Part shown: piece after piece, positions 16,064 to 25,005 of the stretch
Position numbering within the stretch: position 1 is the stretch's first letter
Layout: each line of letters starts with the position of its first letter
DNA from: Acidobacteriota bacterium
GTDB lineage: Bacteria > Acidobacteriota > Terriglobia > Terriglobales > Acidobacteriaceae
Direction: 5' to 3'
NCBI GenBank assembly: GCA_021793595.1
Contig: JAJYSL010000030.1
Span: forward strand, 1-33,480
Length of the DNA: 33,480 nt
The notes under the pieces: model-generated
What the model saw: only the letters and a program-made list of their open reading frames with translations
The model's database searches: none
Told to the model about the DNA's origin: nothing
Position numbers and translations under genes: made by a program

Positions 16064-17682
16064 CGCGAGCCCTGCGTCCCGTCCGTTTCGATGGCTCGCG
16101 GTCTTCTTGAGCTTTCGGTCGAGTGCAGCGGGAGCGCCCACGCAAACAACACTGAGCCACTTCCCGTCATCACGTATTGCCGTCCATCCAGCTCATAGGT
16201 GATCGGCGAAGTCTGCATCCCTGCACCCGTGCCTGCGTGCCACAGGGTTTCCCCTGTCCGCGTGTCCAGCGCCAGTACGTTTCCGTACCCGTCACCGGTA
16301 AACGTCAGGCCAGAGTCTGTCGTCAACACTCCGGCACCATCCCCGCGTCGACCACCCTCGTGGCTCCAGCGAATTTTTCCCGTCTTGTAATCGATCGCCT
16401 CGATTACGCCCTTGCCCCACAAGTCATAATCCGCCCCCGCCCAGCCATAGTTGCCGTCCGCTGGTTTCGCAAAATAGAGACTGTAGCTGGGATGAGCATC
16501 GACAATAAACAATCCCGTCTGCGGATCGAAGCTGGGCGAACGATAGTTGGTCAGTCCGCCCTCGTCGGGCGCGATCAACCGCCCATCCGGCGCAGGCTCC
16601 TTTTTAGGATTTGGAATCGGATGTCCGTCCTTGTCAATTCCCAATGACCAGTTTACCGGCCCATACGGAACGCTCAGCAGATCTTTTCCGTTGGTGCGAT
16701 CCACAACCACAAAGTATCCGTTGCGAGAGGCCTGCATCAGCATCTTGCGCGGCTGCCCGTGAAACTTTCCGTTGACCAGCACGGGAATCTCCACCGCATC
16801 CCAGTCATGCGTGTCATGCGGCGATACCTGAAAGGCCCACGCCAGTTTGCCCGTATCCGGATTGATGGCCACGATGCTGCAGGTGTACGAATTGTTGCCG
16901 GGCCGGGTCGAGCCATTCAACACCGGCGTTGGATTGCCTGTCCCCCAGTAAATCAAATTCAACTGTGGATCGTAGGTGCCCGTCATCCATGTCATGCCGC
17001 CCGTCGTGGTCTTTGGTGTTCCCTCCGGCGGGGTACTGTCCCATTGCCATTGCGTCTTGCCTGTCTCCGGATCAATCGCTCGAAGGTAGCCCGGCAAATT
17101 ATCAAAGTCGCCCGATACACCGATAATCACATGATCGCCCACCACCAGCGGCGCCATCGTTGTCCAGTAGCCCTTGTTGACATCGGCGACCTCGACCTTC
17201 CACAGCACGTGGCCGTTCCTCGCGTCAAGGCACAATAAATGTCCGTCTGGAATCAAGAAGTAGAGCCAATCCTTGTACATCCCCACGCCGCGATTTCCGA
17301 TATGGTCGCCTTTGGTGGACGGATTCATGTAGTGCCAAATCAAATGTCCAGACCGTGCGTCGACGGCCCAGACATTCTCCGGCACTGTGAAGTACAAAAT
17401 GCCATTCACCAGGAGCGGCGAGGATTTCAGTGTTGCCGCCTGTCCCGTCTGAAACGCCCACGCCAATGCCAGGTCCCCAACGTTCGAGCGTGAAATTTGT
17501 ATGAGCTTGCTGTGGCGTCTTCCGGAGTAGTCGCCGTGATATGTCGGCCAACTGTCTGCAGGCGGTTTTCGCAACATGGATGCGTCAACTCCCTGTGCCA
17601 TCAGGGCACAGGAACACATCACACAAGCCAACCACACACTTGCAGCCATGAACCAGGGGCTCTTTAGAAGCTCTTTCTCCAT
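16060..17682 (-). CDS. PQQ-dependent dehydrogenase (quinoprotein, periplasmic)
   Basis: 540 residues with an N-terminal signal-type hydrophobic stretch (FMAASVWLACVMCSCALMAQ). The body is an eight-bladed propeller of the PQQ alcohol/glucose dehydrogenase type. Blade-docking repeats such as SGHLIWHY, NGHVLWK, TGKTQWQW, TGKLAWAF, TGKIRWSH and TGETLWHA are spread along it. GGMTWMTGTYDP and YWGTGNPTP are metal/PQQ-site signatures, and HDTHDWDAVE carries the expected catalytic aspartate. It has no haem domain, so it should pass electrons to the cytochrome c encoded just upstream. Substrate cannot be told from sequence; a primary alcohol or sugar is likely. Start ATG 17682 has AAGG upstream; the gap to the cytochrome gene is 43 bases. 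Confidence 0.9.
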   Translation of the reverse strand: MEKELLKSPWFMAASVWLACVMCSCALMAQGVDASMLRKPPADSWPTYHGDYSGRRHSKLIQISRSNVGDLALAWAFQTGQAATLKSSPLLVNGILYFTVPENVWAVDARSGHLIWHYMNPSTKGDHIGNRGVGMYKDWLYFLIPDGHLLCLDARNGHVLWKVEVADVNKGYWTTMAPLVVGDHVIIGVSGDFDNLPGYLRAIDPETGKTQWQWDSTPPEGTPKTTTGGMTWMTGTYDPQLNLIYWGTGNPTPVLNGSTRPGNNSYTCSIVAINPDTGKLAWAFQVSPHDTHDWDAVEIPVLVNGKFHGQPRKMLMQASRNGYFVVVDRTNGKDLLSVPYGPVNWSLGIDKDGHPIPNPKKEPAPDGRLIAPDEGGLTNYRSPSFDPQTGLFIVDAHPSYSLYFAKPADGNYGWAGADYDLWGKGVIEAIDYKTGKIRWSHEGGRRGDGAGVLTTDSGLTFTGDGYGNVLALDTRTGETLWHAGTGAGMQTSPITYELDGRQYVMTGSGSVLFAWALPLHSTESSRRPRAIETDGTQGSR

Positions 17683-17725
17683 CAGGAACCTTTTCGTAAG
17701 TTGTATCGATCGAAATTAACGCGAT

Positions 17726-18622
17726 CTATCGCAGTGTTTGCAGATATGCCATCAGGTTGTGAATGTCAGCATCAGTGTATTTGGGAAACAGCGTAACGTG
17801 CGCCTCGGCCGGAGATGCCACAGAGTAGCGAACGCTACTTACGGGCCACGAATGATACATTCCGTTCGCATCGCGCAGACCCACGGTGAACTCATCCAGA
17901 TAGGCAAGTGTCCCATTCAGGGTTTTCCCGGACCGTAATGTAACTGTGACTGTCCTCTTTACGTCCTTCGGGTACAGCATTCTCTCTTCCAGCGTCAACC
18001 CTTCATACCGAGAGGCGATGCCGGCCAAATCTCCCGTCGGTGAATGGCAAGACGCGCAACCCCCCGCTCCGTTGAAATATTGCTTGCCCGCCGCAACATT
18101 TCCTGTCTGCAGGTCAGACACGTCCACGCCGCGACGGCTTCCATTGTGTAGTTTTGCCTGGGCGCGCTGCTCATGGATGAATGCGACCAACTCCGCCACT
18201 TGCGTAGCAGAAAAAGCGAACGGCGGCATGCCTTTCTCCGGTCGTCCTTGGCGCAGCACTTCCCCGATCTTGTCTCCGGCAACGTCCTGCGCCACCAGTT
18301 TGGAGCGCGTCAGATCCGGGCCCGTTTCTCCGCCGGCTGCATCACGGCCATGGCAGAAAGCGCAATTCTGCTGGAATAACGCGCCTCCCAATTTTGCCTG
18401 CTCCGAAGGATCGACCGACGCCGAATCCGGACGCGAATAGGATGGATTCGCCTCTTCGGTGTGTCCGCTGCTTTGGGTTGTGCCTGTCTGCGCAGCCGAA
18501 CTTTCGGACGGCTTGCTTGTCGCTGAATTTTGCTCGGCGGCGGCATACATCGTTGCCTGCCGGCTCTGGCAGAAAATGGTTCCAAGGATGATCGCGAATA
18601 CGATCGCCTGCAATTGTTTCAT
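17726..18622 (-). CDS. Dihaem c-type cytochrome with an inserted beta domain
   Basis: 298 residues with an N-terminal signal segment and a Ser/Thr/Gln-rich spacer (about 25-75). Haem 1 is bound by CAFCH, with a likely axial Met in KGMPPFAF. Haem 2 is bound by CASCH. Between haem 2 and the C-terminal helix (YTDADIHNLMAYLQTL) lies an extra region of about 55 residues with VTVTLRSGKTLNGTLAYLDE and FTVGLRDANGMYHSWPV, which reads like a small Sm/SH3-type beta barrel. Such cytochromes accept electrons from PQQ dehydrogenases, whose gene follows by 43 bases. Its second axial ligand is not obvious and may come from the inserted region. Confidence 0.88.
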   Translation of the reverse strand: MKQLQAIVFAIILGTIFCQSRQATMYAAAEQNSATSKPSESSAAQTGTTQSSGHTEEANPSYSRPDSASVDPSEQAKLGGALFQQNCAFCHGRDAAGGETGPDLTRSKLVAQDVAGDKIGEVLRQGRPEKGMPPFAFSATQVAELVAFIHEQRAQAKLHNGSRRGVDVSDLQTGNVAAGKQYFNGAGGCASCHSPTGDLAGIASRYEGLTLEERMLYPKDVKRTVTVTLRSGKTLNGTLAYLDEFTVGLRDANGMYHSWPVSSVRYSVASPAEAHVTLFPKYTDADIHNLMAYLQTLR

Positions 18623-18743
18623 CGTCTTGCTTCGCTACTCCCGGTGAGCGCACTTTGCTGCACTCCGTCAATGGCGGGATGGAGTCCCGCCTCACCCGAC
18701 AACATTGCCCGCGGATATTTGTGTTTCAATTCTGGTTAGACGC

Positions 18744-19640
18744 TTACGGGTTCGAACCGGAAGCAGCCGGCTTGGGATGCGAGGCAACGCTGCCCTCTGT
18801 GAAACCCAGCGCCCACTTGATCGCCTCGAAATACATTTTGCGAATGTCCGGATCTTGCCACGACTCTTCTGTGTGCCCCAGTGTCGAATAAAAAACCCGC
18901 CCTTTGCCGTACATTTTCACCCACGCCACGGGAAAATCATGGTCCGTGCGGTGAATGCGCGGATTGTTAGCGTAGTCGAGCTTGCTGGAATCCAGGCTCA
19001 GCAGAACATTCACTTTGTCCCGCGACCAATCCTTCGGCTGATAAATCTCGTCGTACTTCACAAACTCTTCAGGAAAGTGGCGCACCGCGGGAAAATTCGG
19101 CTGTTCATTCACGATCGGCGCCATGAATGTCCCCCAGGGATGCTGATCGAACCAGCCGCCAATCATTTCGCCGTACTCGGGCCAGGTGTAGTTGGTATCG
19201 AGCGCGGCATGGATGCCGACAAAGCATTTTCCGTCGTCCTTGATGAACGACATCATGTCCTGCTTCTGGCTGGCGTCCATATCCAGTTCGCCAGTTGTAC
19301 TGGCGAAGACCAGGCAGTCAAAGTAGTTCAGATTCTTTGCATTTCTGCCGAGATTCTTCTTCGTCAGCAGCTCCGTATCGGTGCGGATTTCCGTATCCCA
19401 CAGGCCGCTCTTTTTGCCCATGTTGGCGATGGCCACCATCGCATCCGTCACAGAGTCATGCTCGAACCCCTTCGTCTCCCCAATCACTAGCACGTGTTTC
19501 AAATGAATCTGCTTCGCATGCGGCGGAGGCGGCAATTCGAAGTCATTCACTGCCTGGCTTTGCGCCTGGACGGTCGCCTTGAAACCAAGGAAGCAACAAA
19601 CGGCGAGAAGAATGCTGAGGACTAGACGAATATTCCGCAA
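18744..19640 (-). CDS. Exported ThuA-like (trehalose-utilisation family) protein
   Basis: About 298 residues. The start is proposed at TTG 19640: CAGGAG lies six bases upstream, and it places a proper signal peptide (IRLVLSILLAVCCFLG ... VQAQ) at the N-terminus. The frame runs on to 19880 but that part has no family likeness. The mature part is a ThuA/glutamine-amidotransferase-like fold: VLVIGETKGFEHDSV, FDCLVFASTTGELD, KCFVGIHAALDT, GEMIGGWFDQHPWG and FPVAWVKMYGKGRVFYSTLGHTEESW. These are typical of ThuA proteins, thought to act on sugars or their keto-derivatives. It is upstream of and co-directional with the cytochrome and PQQ-dehydrogenase genes (121-base gap), so a joint role in sugar oxidation is plausible. 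Confidence 0.8.
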   Translation of the reverse strand: MRNIRLVLSILLAVCCFLGFKATVQAQSQAVNDFELPPPPHAKQIHLKHVLVIGETKGFEHDSVTDAMVAIANMGKKSGLWDTEIRTDTELLTKKNLGRNAKNLNYFDCLVFASTTGELDMDASQKQDMMSFIKDDGKCFVGIHAALDTNYTWPEYGEMIGGWFDQHPWGTFMAPIVNEQPNFPAVRHFPEEFVKYDEIYQPKDWSRDKVNVLLSLDSSKLDYANNPRIHRTDHDFPVAWVKMYGKGRVFYSTLGHTEESWQDPDIRKMYFEAIKWALGFTEGSVASHPKPAASGSNP

Positions 19641-19885
19641 GGAGGTCTCCTGGGTAACAGATTGTGTTGTAAAGCCTGCACATTCACGTGCACTGCCAGA
19701 GATGCAGGCAACGTCGTCCGGGATGAGAGACGTTTGCGGCAGCTTCCAGCATCGGATGCGATATTTGAAAATATACTCGACGCGTCGTGAACACCATCGC
19801 ATCGCTCGCACAAAGTCTAGCCAGCCTAGGTCCTGTTTGGCAACCTGCCGGTACTGCACTGTCGTTAGCACGTGACCCACCCGCT

Positions 19886-19952
19886 ATCTCCTAATCATCT
19901 AGTTGACAGAGCCGCTGCGGCTGTGGCTTAATCTACGAAAGGATTAGGAGAT
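19886..19952. promoter_or_regulatory. Promoter flanked by an 11-bp inverted repeat, before the BlaI-type gene
   Basis: ATCTCCTAATC at 19886-19896 and GATTAGGAGAT at 19942-19952 are perfect inverted copies with 45 bases between them. Inside lies a perfect TTGACA (19903-19908); a matching -10 is weak, the best being near 19926-19934. The right arm also overlaps the AGGAG upstream of the BlaI-type ATG at 19965. Because the left arm sits upstream of -35, the pair is more likely two protein-binding sites than an RNA hairpin. The rest of the 19641-19964 divergent intergenic region shows no gene. Confidence 0.5.
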
Positions 19953-19964
19953 GAATCCGAGAAC

Positions 19965-20348
19965 ATGACTGTGAAAGACAAAACGAATCAGACTCTGACG
20001 CCGCTGGAACTGGAAATCATGCAGGTGCTATGGGAAAATGGCGCCTCGACGGTAAGCGAAGTGATCCCGAAACTGAAAGCCGAACTGGCTTACACCACCG
20101 TGCAGACAATGTTGATGGTCCTGCTGCGCAAAGGCAAAGTGAAGCGCGCCCAGGAGGGTCGGGCCTTTCGATATCGGCCCGTGGTCAGCCGCGAACGCGC
20201 CTCCGGAAGCGCCGTCGAAGACCTGGTGCGTCGCATGTTTGGAGGCTCTGCCGAGGCCCTGCTGATGGCCATGGTCGACACCCGCCAGATCAGCGCCAAA
20301 GAACTTGAGCGCCTGGCACGGAAAGTTGCAGCGGCGGAACAAAAATAG
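19965..20348 (+). CDS. BlaI/MecI-family transcriptional repressor
   Basis: 127 residues. N-terminal winged helix with LTPLELEIMQVLWENGASTV, the recognition region LAYTTVQTMLMVLLRKGKV and wing AFRYRPVVSRE; then a dimerisation helix region (VEDLVRRMFGGSAEALL, ISAKELERLARKV). These proteins repress their own operon until cleaved through the action of a partner M56 membrane protease, which is encoded 24 bases downstream. No beta-lactamase gene is visible nearby, so the regulon is probably not classical penicillin resistance. A start at ATG 19965 gives the normal length; an ATG at 19951 is closed after five codons. Confidence 0.93.
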   Translation: MTVKDKTNQTLTPLELEIMQVLWENGASTVSEVIPKLKAELAYTTVQTMLMVLLRKGKVKRAQEGRAFRYRPVVSRERASGSAVEDLVRRMFGGSAEALLMAMVDTRQISAKELERLARKVAAAEQK

Positions 20349-20372
20349 GAAATAGCCGAAGGGAGAATCGGT

Positions 20373-22163
20373 ATGGAACAGATCCTGATCGACTACCTCA
20401 CCAATGCAATCTGGCAGATTCCTCTGCTTGCCATCGGAGCGTGGCTCTTCATCCGCATCGCCAAATCTGGACCCCGCACGCAGCATTGCGTCTGGCTTGC
20501 GGTTCTCGCCCTCGCTGTCGGCTTGCCTCTCCGTGGAGTTCGCCCGGGCCTTCCCCCTGCCACACAAGCAACCTGTACCGACTGCAGCCTGGACTTCTCC
20601 GCAATCCCGGGAAGGGAAGTGCTGCCTCGCGCTGCGATTTTGACCCAGTTCATAACCGCGGATTCTTGGCTCTCGAAGGAGTTCTTCACCCTGCCGCGAG
20701 CCACGCTGCGATTATCTCCTGCAGAGACCGACTGGCTTGTCGGTTTCTATTTCGCAATCCTGCTCTTTGGCATCTACCGAATTCTGGCGTCGTGGCGTCG
20801 TGCGCGGCAACTGGTGGCGGATGCCGATCCAACCACTCTGCCGCCTCAGTGGAATGCTATTTTTCAAGAGTCCGGCCGTCGGCTTGACGCTAGGCTGCCG
20901 CAATTGCGCACGTCTGACGATGTCCGCAGCCCGGTGATCGTCGGTGTCATGCATCCCGTGCTTCTGCTGCCAGAAGATTTTGACAACCACTCCCAGAATG
21001 AGGTGCAGGCCGCCCTCTTCCACGAACTGGCGCACGTCCGCCGCCACGATTATTTGGGTAATCTTCTGTGCCAGATGGTAGCCCTGCCCGTCGCCTGGCA
21101 TCCCCTGACCTATGGAGTGCAGCAGCGGATCCGCCGAACTCGTGAGATGATCTGCGATGACATCGCTGCGCGAGCCATGCAGTCTGAAGTTATCTATGCG
21201 AAGTGCCTGCTCGCCATGGCCGGCAGGTCCTTCGCCCAGCCCACCCTCGCCGATGCTTCTCAGGTCATCGGACTCTTCGGAGACAACGTTTTGGAGGAAA
21301 GAATTATGCGACTGATGCAGCCAAAGAACACCATGACCCCGCAGGCAAAACTACTGCGCATCGCGAGCGGCGCCAGTGCCATGGTCCTCGCAATCGCGAT
21401 GGCAGCTTTGTTCCATGTGACCCTAACCCTGGCTCAGACAACTCGCCCTGCTGTCACGGTTCCCTCGCCGCCCGCGGTAAACGCTTCTACGGTTCCTGCT
21501 CCGCCACCCGCGCCTCCTCTACCGCCGGAAGCCAAATCGTCCCGGCGGACGGGGAAAGTCATGAAACACCCTCAGCCAAATGCCAAAGACGAATCATTTG
21601 TGCCCGACAGCAATGGAATGCATGCGATGACGCCCGCGCAAAAAGCCCAACTGGACCGTCAGATGGCAGCGATGAACGCACAGATCGCGGAGGCAGCCCG
21701 TAATCTCAACAGTCCTGAGTTCAAACGGCAAATGGCGGATATTGCCAAGCAGCAAGCCGATTTGAAGCATCTGGATTTTGCGCAGATGCAGCGTCAGATC
21801 GACGCGGCCACCGCGAAGATCAATAGTCCCAGGTTCAAGCAGCAAATGGCGGATATTCAAAAACAGATTGAAAGCGGCGCCATGCAGCGCAGCATGGATG
21901 AAGCCAGAAGGCAGATGAAACTCGCGGAACAGCAGCAGAGCGCGATGCAAAAGTTAGAAATGGACAAAGTGCAGCAGCAGATTGACGCCGCGACCACCAA
22001 AATCAATAGTCAGGAATTCAAACAGGGAATGCAGACGATGCGGCAGCAAATCGAAAGTGGCGCCATGCAGCGCGGTTTGGCAGAAGCTGCCAAACGGTTG
22101 AAAGCCGCGGAGGAACAGTTGAAAGCTGCAGAAGACCAGATGCGCAGCCAACAAACGAAGTAA
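20373..22163 (+). CDS. M56 (BlaR1/MecR1-like) membrane metalloprotease with coiled-coil tail
   Basis: 596 residues. The first ~420 residues have four hydrophobic segments (about 10-30, 38-55, 122-140 and 335-355) around an M56 zinc peptidase domain with HELAH (His217-His221) and a downstream RTREMICDDIAAR helix supplying the third ligand. The penicillin-binding sensor domain of BlaR1 is absent. Instead a Pro-rich stretch (SPPAVNAS ... PPAPPLPP) leads to a Gln/Met/Ala-rich coiled coil of about 180 residues with tandem repeats, probably extracytoplasmic. It pairs with the BlaI-type repressor upstream. The signal sensed would come through the coiled-coil tail and is unknown. Start ATG 20373 has GGGAGA upstream. 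Confidence 0.9.
   Translation: MEQILIDYLTNAIWQIPLLAIGAWLFIRIAKSGPRTQHCVWLAVLALAVGLPLRGVRPGLPPATQATCTDCSLDFSAIPGREVLPRAAILTQFITADSWLSKEFFTLPRATLRLSPAETDWLVGFYFAILLFGIYRILASWRRARQLVADADPTTLPPQWNAIFQESGRRLDARLPQLRTSDDVRSPVIVGVMHPVLLLPEDFDNHSQNEVQAALFHELAHVRRHDYLGNLLCQMVALPVAWHPLTYGVQQRIRRTREMICDDIAARAMQSEVIYAKCLLAMAGRSFAQPTLADASQVIGLFGDNVLEERIMRLMQPKNTMTPQAKLLRIASGASAMVLAIAMAALFHVTLTLAQTTRPAVTVPSPPAVNASTVPAPPPAPPLPPEAKSSRRTGKVMKHPQPNAKDESFVPDSNGMHAMTPAQKAQLDRQMAAMNAQIAEAARNLNSPEFKRQMADIAKQQADLKHLDFAQMQRQIDAATAKINSPRFKQQMADIQKQIESGAMQRSMDEARRQMKLAEQQQSAMQKLEMDKVQQQIDAATTKINSQEFKQGMQTMRQQIESGAMQRGLAEAAKRLKAAEEQLKAAEDQMRSQQTK
21786..22088 (+). repeat. Tandem 61-residue repeat in the M56 protein tail
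   Basis: Two copies, at 21786-21905 and 21969-22088, are offset by 183 bases (61 codons). Each encodes QxQIDAATxKINSxxFKQ followed by QIESGAMQRxxxEA. A weaker third copy starts near 21672 (NLNSPEFKRQMADI). The repeats read as amphipathic coiled-coil units. Confidence 0.8.
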
Positions 22164-22364
22164 CTCGCTCTCTCCACCCGCTTCATCCTCTCGAAATTTT
22201 GGGGAGGCGATCGACAGAATCAATTGGCATCGCAAGGTGTTCTGTGCGGTGATTCATGCAAAATCTGTTGTGCCGCCGATCTTTGCTGCCGCAAGCCCGC
22301 CGGTTTCATCTACAGTAAGGACAATCCGAGTAGCAGGGTTCGGTGCACTTCAGGAGAAAAACGT

Positions 22365-23027
22365 ATGTGCTTTTCTGCGACCGCCAACTTTGCCGGAAGC
22401 GCCGTACTCGGGGTGATTGGCGTGGCTACGATCGCGGAGGTGAAACATCGCCGAGAGCTGCTCTTTGCCTCGCTGCCATGCCTGTTTGCGCTACACCAAT
22501 TTACAGAAGGCTTTGTCTGGCTGGGATTAAATGGCAAGATATCGCAGACTGCCCTGCACGGCGTTGCTGCGGCCTATGTCTTGTACGCGCAGGGACTGCT
22601 GCCGTATGTCCTGCCGCTCAGTGTGCTGCTGATTGAACCGACGCGGCGGCAGCGTCGACGCATGATGGGATTCCTGGTCCTGGGCAGCGCCCTGGCACTG
22701 TACATCCTATGGGGATTGATGGTGGATCCGCTCCAAGTCTATTCCGTCGGACACAGCATCGTGTACGACAATCCGCTCACGACAAACAAACCTGTGGCTG
22801 TCCTCTATGTCATTACAACCTGCGGCGCGCTGTTCTTCTCCGGCTTTAAGGATCTGGTGATCCTGGGATGGCTCAACATGGTCGGCCTCATCATCGTCAT
22901 GCTGATCATGTCCTACGCGTTTACATCCGTGTGGTGCGCGTATGCCGCCGTCGTCAGCGTCATGATCTATTTCTTTTTCCGCCGCAGTCGCGAAGCAAGG
23001 CCAGTGAAATATCTACTCGTCATCTAA
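22365..23027 (+). CDS. Polytopic membrane protein, DUF6629-like
   Basis: 220 residues with about seven hydrophobic segments. The N-terminus MCFSATANFAGSAVLG is the recognisable opening of a family of small bacterial membrane proteins of unknown function (I associate it with DUF6629). That motif fixes the start at ATG 22365, which has CAGGAG upstream; the frame itself opens at 22224. A conserved HQFTEGFVWLGL segment lies in the second or third helix. No catalytic motif is visible and the role is unknown. It follows the M56 gene after 201 bases and is probably a separate unit. Confidence 0.7.
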   Translation: MCFSATANFAGSAVLGVIGVATIAEVKHRRELLFASLPCLFALHQFTEGFVWLGLNGKISQTALHGVAAAYVLYAQGLLPYVLPLSVLLIEPTRRQRRRMMGFLVLGSALALYILWGLMVDPLQVYSVGHSIVYDNPLTTNKPVAVLYVITTCGALFFSGFKDLVILGWLNMVGLIIVMLIMSYAFTSVWCAYAAVVSVMIYFFFRRSREARPVKYLLVI

Positions 23028-23233
23028 TTGAATTCAACGTTTGACGCTATGAATTGTTTTCTATCGTCGTCCCTTTTTATCTCATGACAAATCCTTGAGT
23101 CTGGCGTCGCTCGCACAAGCACATGCATTGGTAACACTCGCATCCGATCTCAGACTCATCTTCTACAGTTTGAGTATGCCGAGTGGTTGTAAGCTGTTGA
23201 TTTTATTGGGAGCGGCTGTCAAATAGTTCAAAA

Positions 23234-23245
23234 TGTAGTGTCACG
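23234..23245 (+). repeat. Candidate left terminal inverted repeat of the IS
   Basis: TGTAGTGTCACG; a near-copy, TGTAGTGTTAC, recurs directly at 23291-23301, 57 bases inside the element. The repeated motif could be an internal transposase-binding site. Confidence 0.5.
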
Positions 23246-23324
23246 TTATAGTGGCATACGCTGGATAGTTATTATTTGTGTGCTTGGATATGTAGTGTTA
23301 CTATGAGGGCGCAGGAGTCGCGCC

Positions 23325-24971
23325 GTGTTTATTCGCACCCAGTCCAATGGTTCCCGAACCTATCTGCTCATGGTCGATAACGAGCGGGTGGACGGTAAAG
23401 TCAAACAGCGCGTCCTGCTTCGCCTCGGGCGCATGGATGAGTTGCTGGCCAACGGCCAACTTGACTCGTTGCTCCAGTCATTGGGGCGATTTTCAGAGAA
23501 GCTGTCCGTGCTCGGCGCCCATGCGCGGGGCGACAGCATTACTACCCGCAGCGCCAAGATGGGTGCGGGGCTGATCTTCGAACGGCTCTGGCAGGCCTGC
23601 TCCATCGATAAAGTCTTGACCGCTTTGCTCCAAGGCCGACGCTTTGAGTTTTCCGTCGAGCGGGCCATTTTCCTCACCGTGTTGCATCGTCTTTTTGCGT
23701 GCGGCAGCGACCGTGCCGCCGAAAAGTGGAAAGACAACTACGCGATTGAAGGCGTCGCCGATCTGGAGTTGCAGCACCTCGACCGGGCCATGGCCTGGCT
23801 GGGAGAGGTCCTTGCCGAGGAGCAGCAAGACGGGGCCACGCCTTTCGCTCCCCGCACCAACAAGGACCTGATCGAGGAAGCACTGTTTGCTCGGCGTCGT
23901 GATCTGTTCACTGATTTGGAGATGGTCTTCTTCGACACCACGTCGATCTACTTCGAGGGCCAGAGAGGCCCGACCGTCGGCCAGCACGGGCACTGGAAGG
24001 ATCATCGTCCCGACCTGAAGCAGATGGTGGTGGGCATGGTGCTGGACCGGAAGGGCAATCCGGTATGCAGCGAGGTATGGCCGGGCAACACGGCCGACGT
24101 CAAGAGCCTGGTTCCCATCGTAGATAGGTTGCAGAGCCGGTTCGGCATCGGATCGGTGTCGATCGTGGCCGACCGGGGAATGATCAGCGCCGAGACCCTG
24201 GCGGAAGTGGAGCTACGCAAGTGGAGTTACATTCTGGGCGTGCGCATGCGCAGTTCTACGGAAGCCAAGGCGGTGGTGGCGCGCGGCGGCCGCTATGCGG
24301 AGGTGCATCCCAGGAGCGACAACCGCAATGATCCCTCGCCGCTGAAAGTGAAAGAAGTCTGGGTCGAGGATGCGCGCCGGTACGTGGTGTGCCTGAACGA
24401 GGATCAAGCCAGCAAAGACCGCCATGACCGCGAGGCCGTGGTGGCCGCGCTGCGCGATGCGTTGCGCAAGGGAGATAAATCGCTGGTGGGCAACAAAGGG
24501 TATCGCAAATACCTGCGTGCGGGAGGCAAGCAGTTCGCCGTGGACGAGGACAAGATCAAGCAGGAAGCGCGCTACGACGGCAAGTGGGTGTTGACGACCA
24601 ACATGGATCTGCCCCCCGAAGAGGTCGCGCTGAAGTACAAGCAACTGTGGATGGTGGAAGATGTTTTCCGCTCGATGAAGTCGCTGCTGGACACCCGGCC
24701 GATCTATCACAAGTGCGACGAGACGATTCGCGGGCATGTGTTTTGCTCGTTTCTGGCGCTGCTGTTGCGCAAGGAACTCGATGACCGTTTGGCGCGCAGG
24801 CAGTGGAAGCTGGAATGGGCTGACGTAGTCCGCGATCTGGACAACCTGGTTGAGATGGAAGTTACGACCAACGGCAAGGGGTACGTCTTTCGCGGTCAGG
24901 CTCCCGGCGTGGCGGGCAAGGTCTTTCAAGCCTGCGGTGTCGCCCTGCCGCCGGTTCTGCGCTCCTGTTGA
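23325..24971 (+). CDS. IS1634-family (IS4-like) DDE transposase
   Basis: 548 residues, full-length, no internal stop or frameshift. The catalytic triad can be followed: Asp204 in VFFDTTSIYFEG, Asp283 in IVADRGMIS, and Glu445 in YKQLWMVEDVFRSMKS, which also contains the Tyr-Arg-Glu-Lys signature of IS4-like enzymes. The N-terminal VDGKVKQRVLLRLG stretch is usual for the family. The start is GTG 23325 behind a GCAGGAG ribosome binding site. It catalyses cut-and-paste movement of the surrounding element. Intactness implies recent arrival or continued activity. Confidence 0.93.
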   Translation: MFIRTQSNGSRTYLLMVDNERVDGKVKQRVLLRLGRMDELLANGQLDSLLQSLGRFSEKLSVLGAHARGDSITTRSAKMGAGLIFERLWQACSIDKVLTALLQGRRFEFSVERAIFLTVLHRLFACGSDRAAEKWKDNYAIEGVADLELQHLDRAMAWLGEVLAEEQQDGATPFAPRTNKDLIEEALFARRRDLFTDLEMVFFDTTSIYFEGQRGPTVGQHGHWKDHRPDLKQMVVGMVLDRKGNPVCSEVWPGNTADVKSLVPIVDRLQSRFGIGSVSIVADRGMISAETLAEVELRKWSYILGVRMRSSTEAKAVVARGGRYAEVHPRSDNRNDPSPLKVKEVWVEDARRYVVCLNEDQASKDRHDREAVVAALRDALRKGDKSLVGNKGYRKYLRAGGKQFAVDEDKIKQEARYDGKWVLTTNMDLPPEEVALKYKQLWMVEDVFRSMKSLLDTRPIYHKCDETIRGHVFCSFLALLLRKELDDRLARRQWKLEWADVVRDLDNLVEMEVTTNGKGYVFRGQAPGVAGKVFQACGVALPPVLRSC

Positions 24972-25005
24972 AACCAGCTTCCGTTCGGCGCAGGGGGAGA
25001 GAAAG

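Noticed and set aside
19965..22163. Beta-lactam resistance operon
   Set aside because: The M56 protein lacks the penicillin-binding sensor domain and no beta-lactamase gene is in the window.
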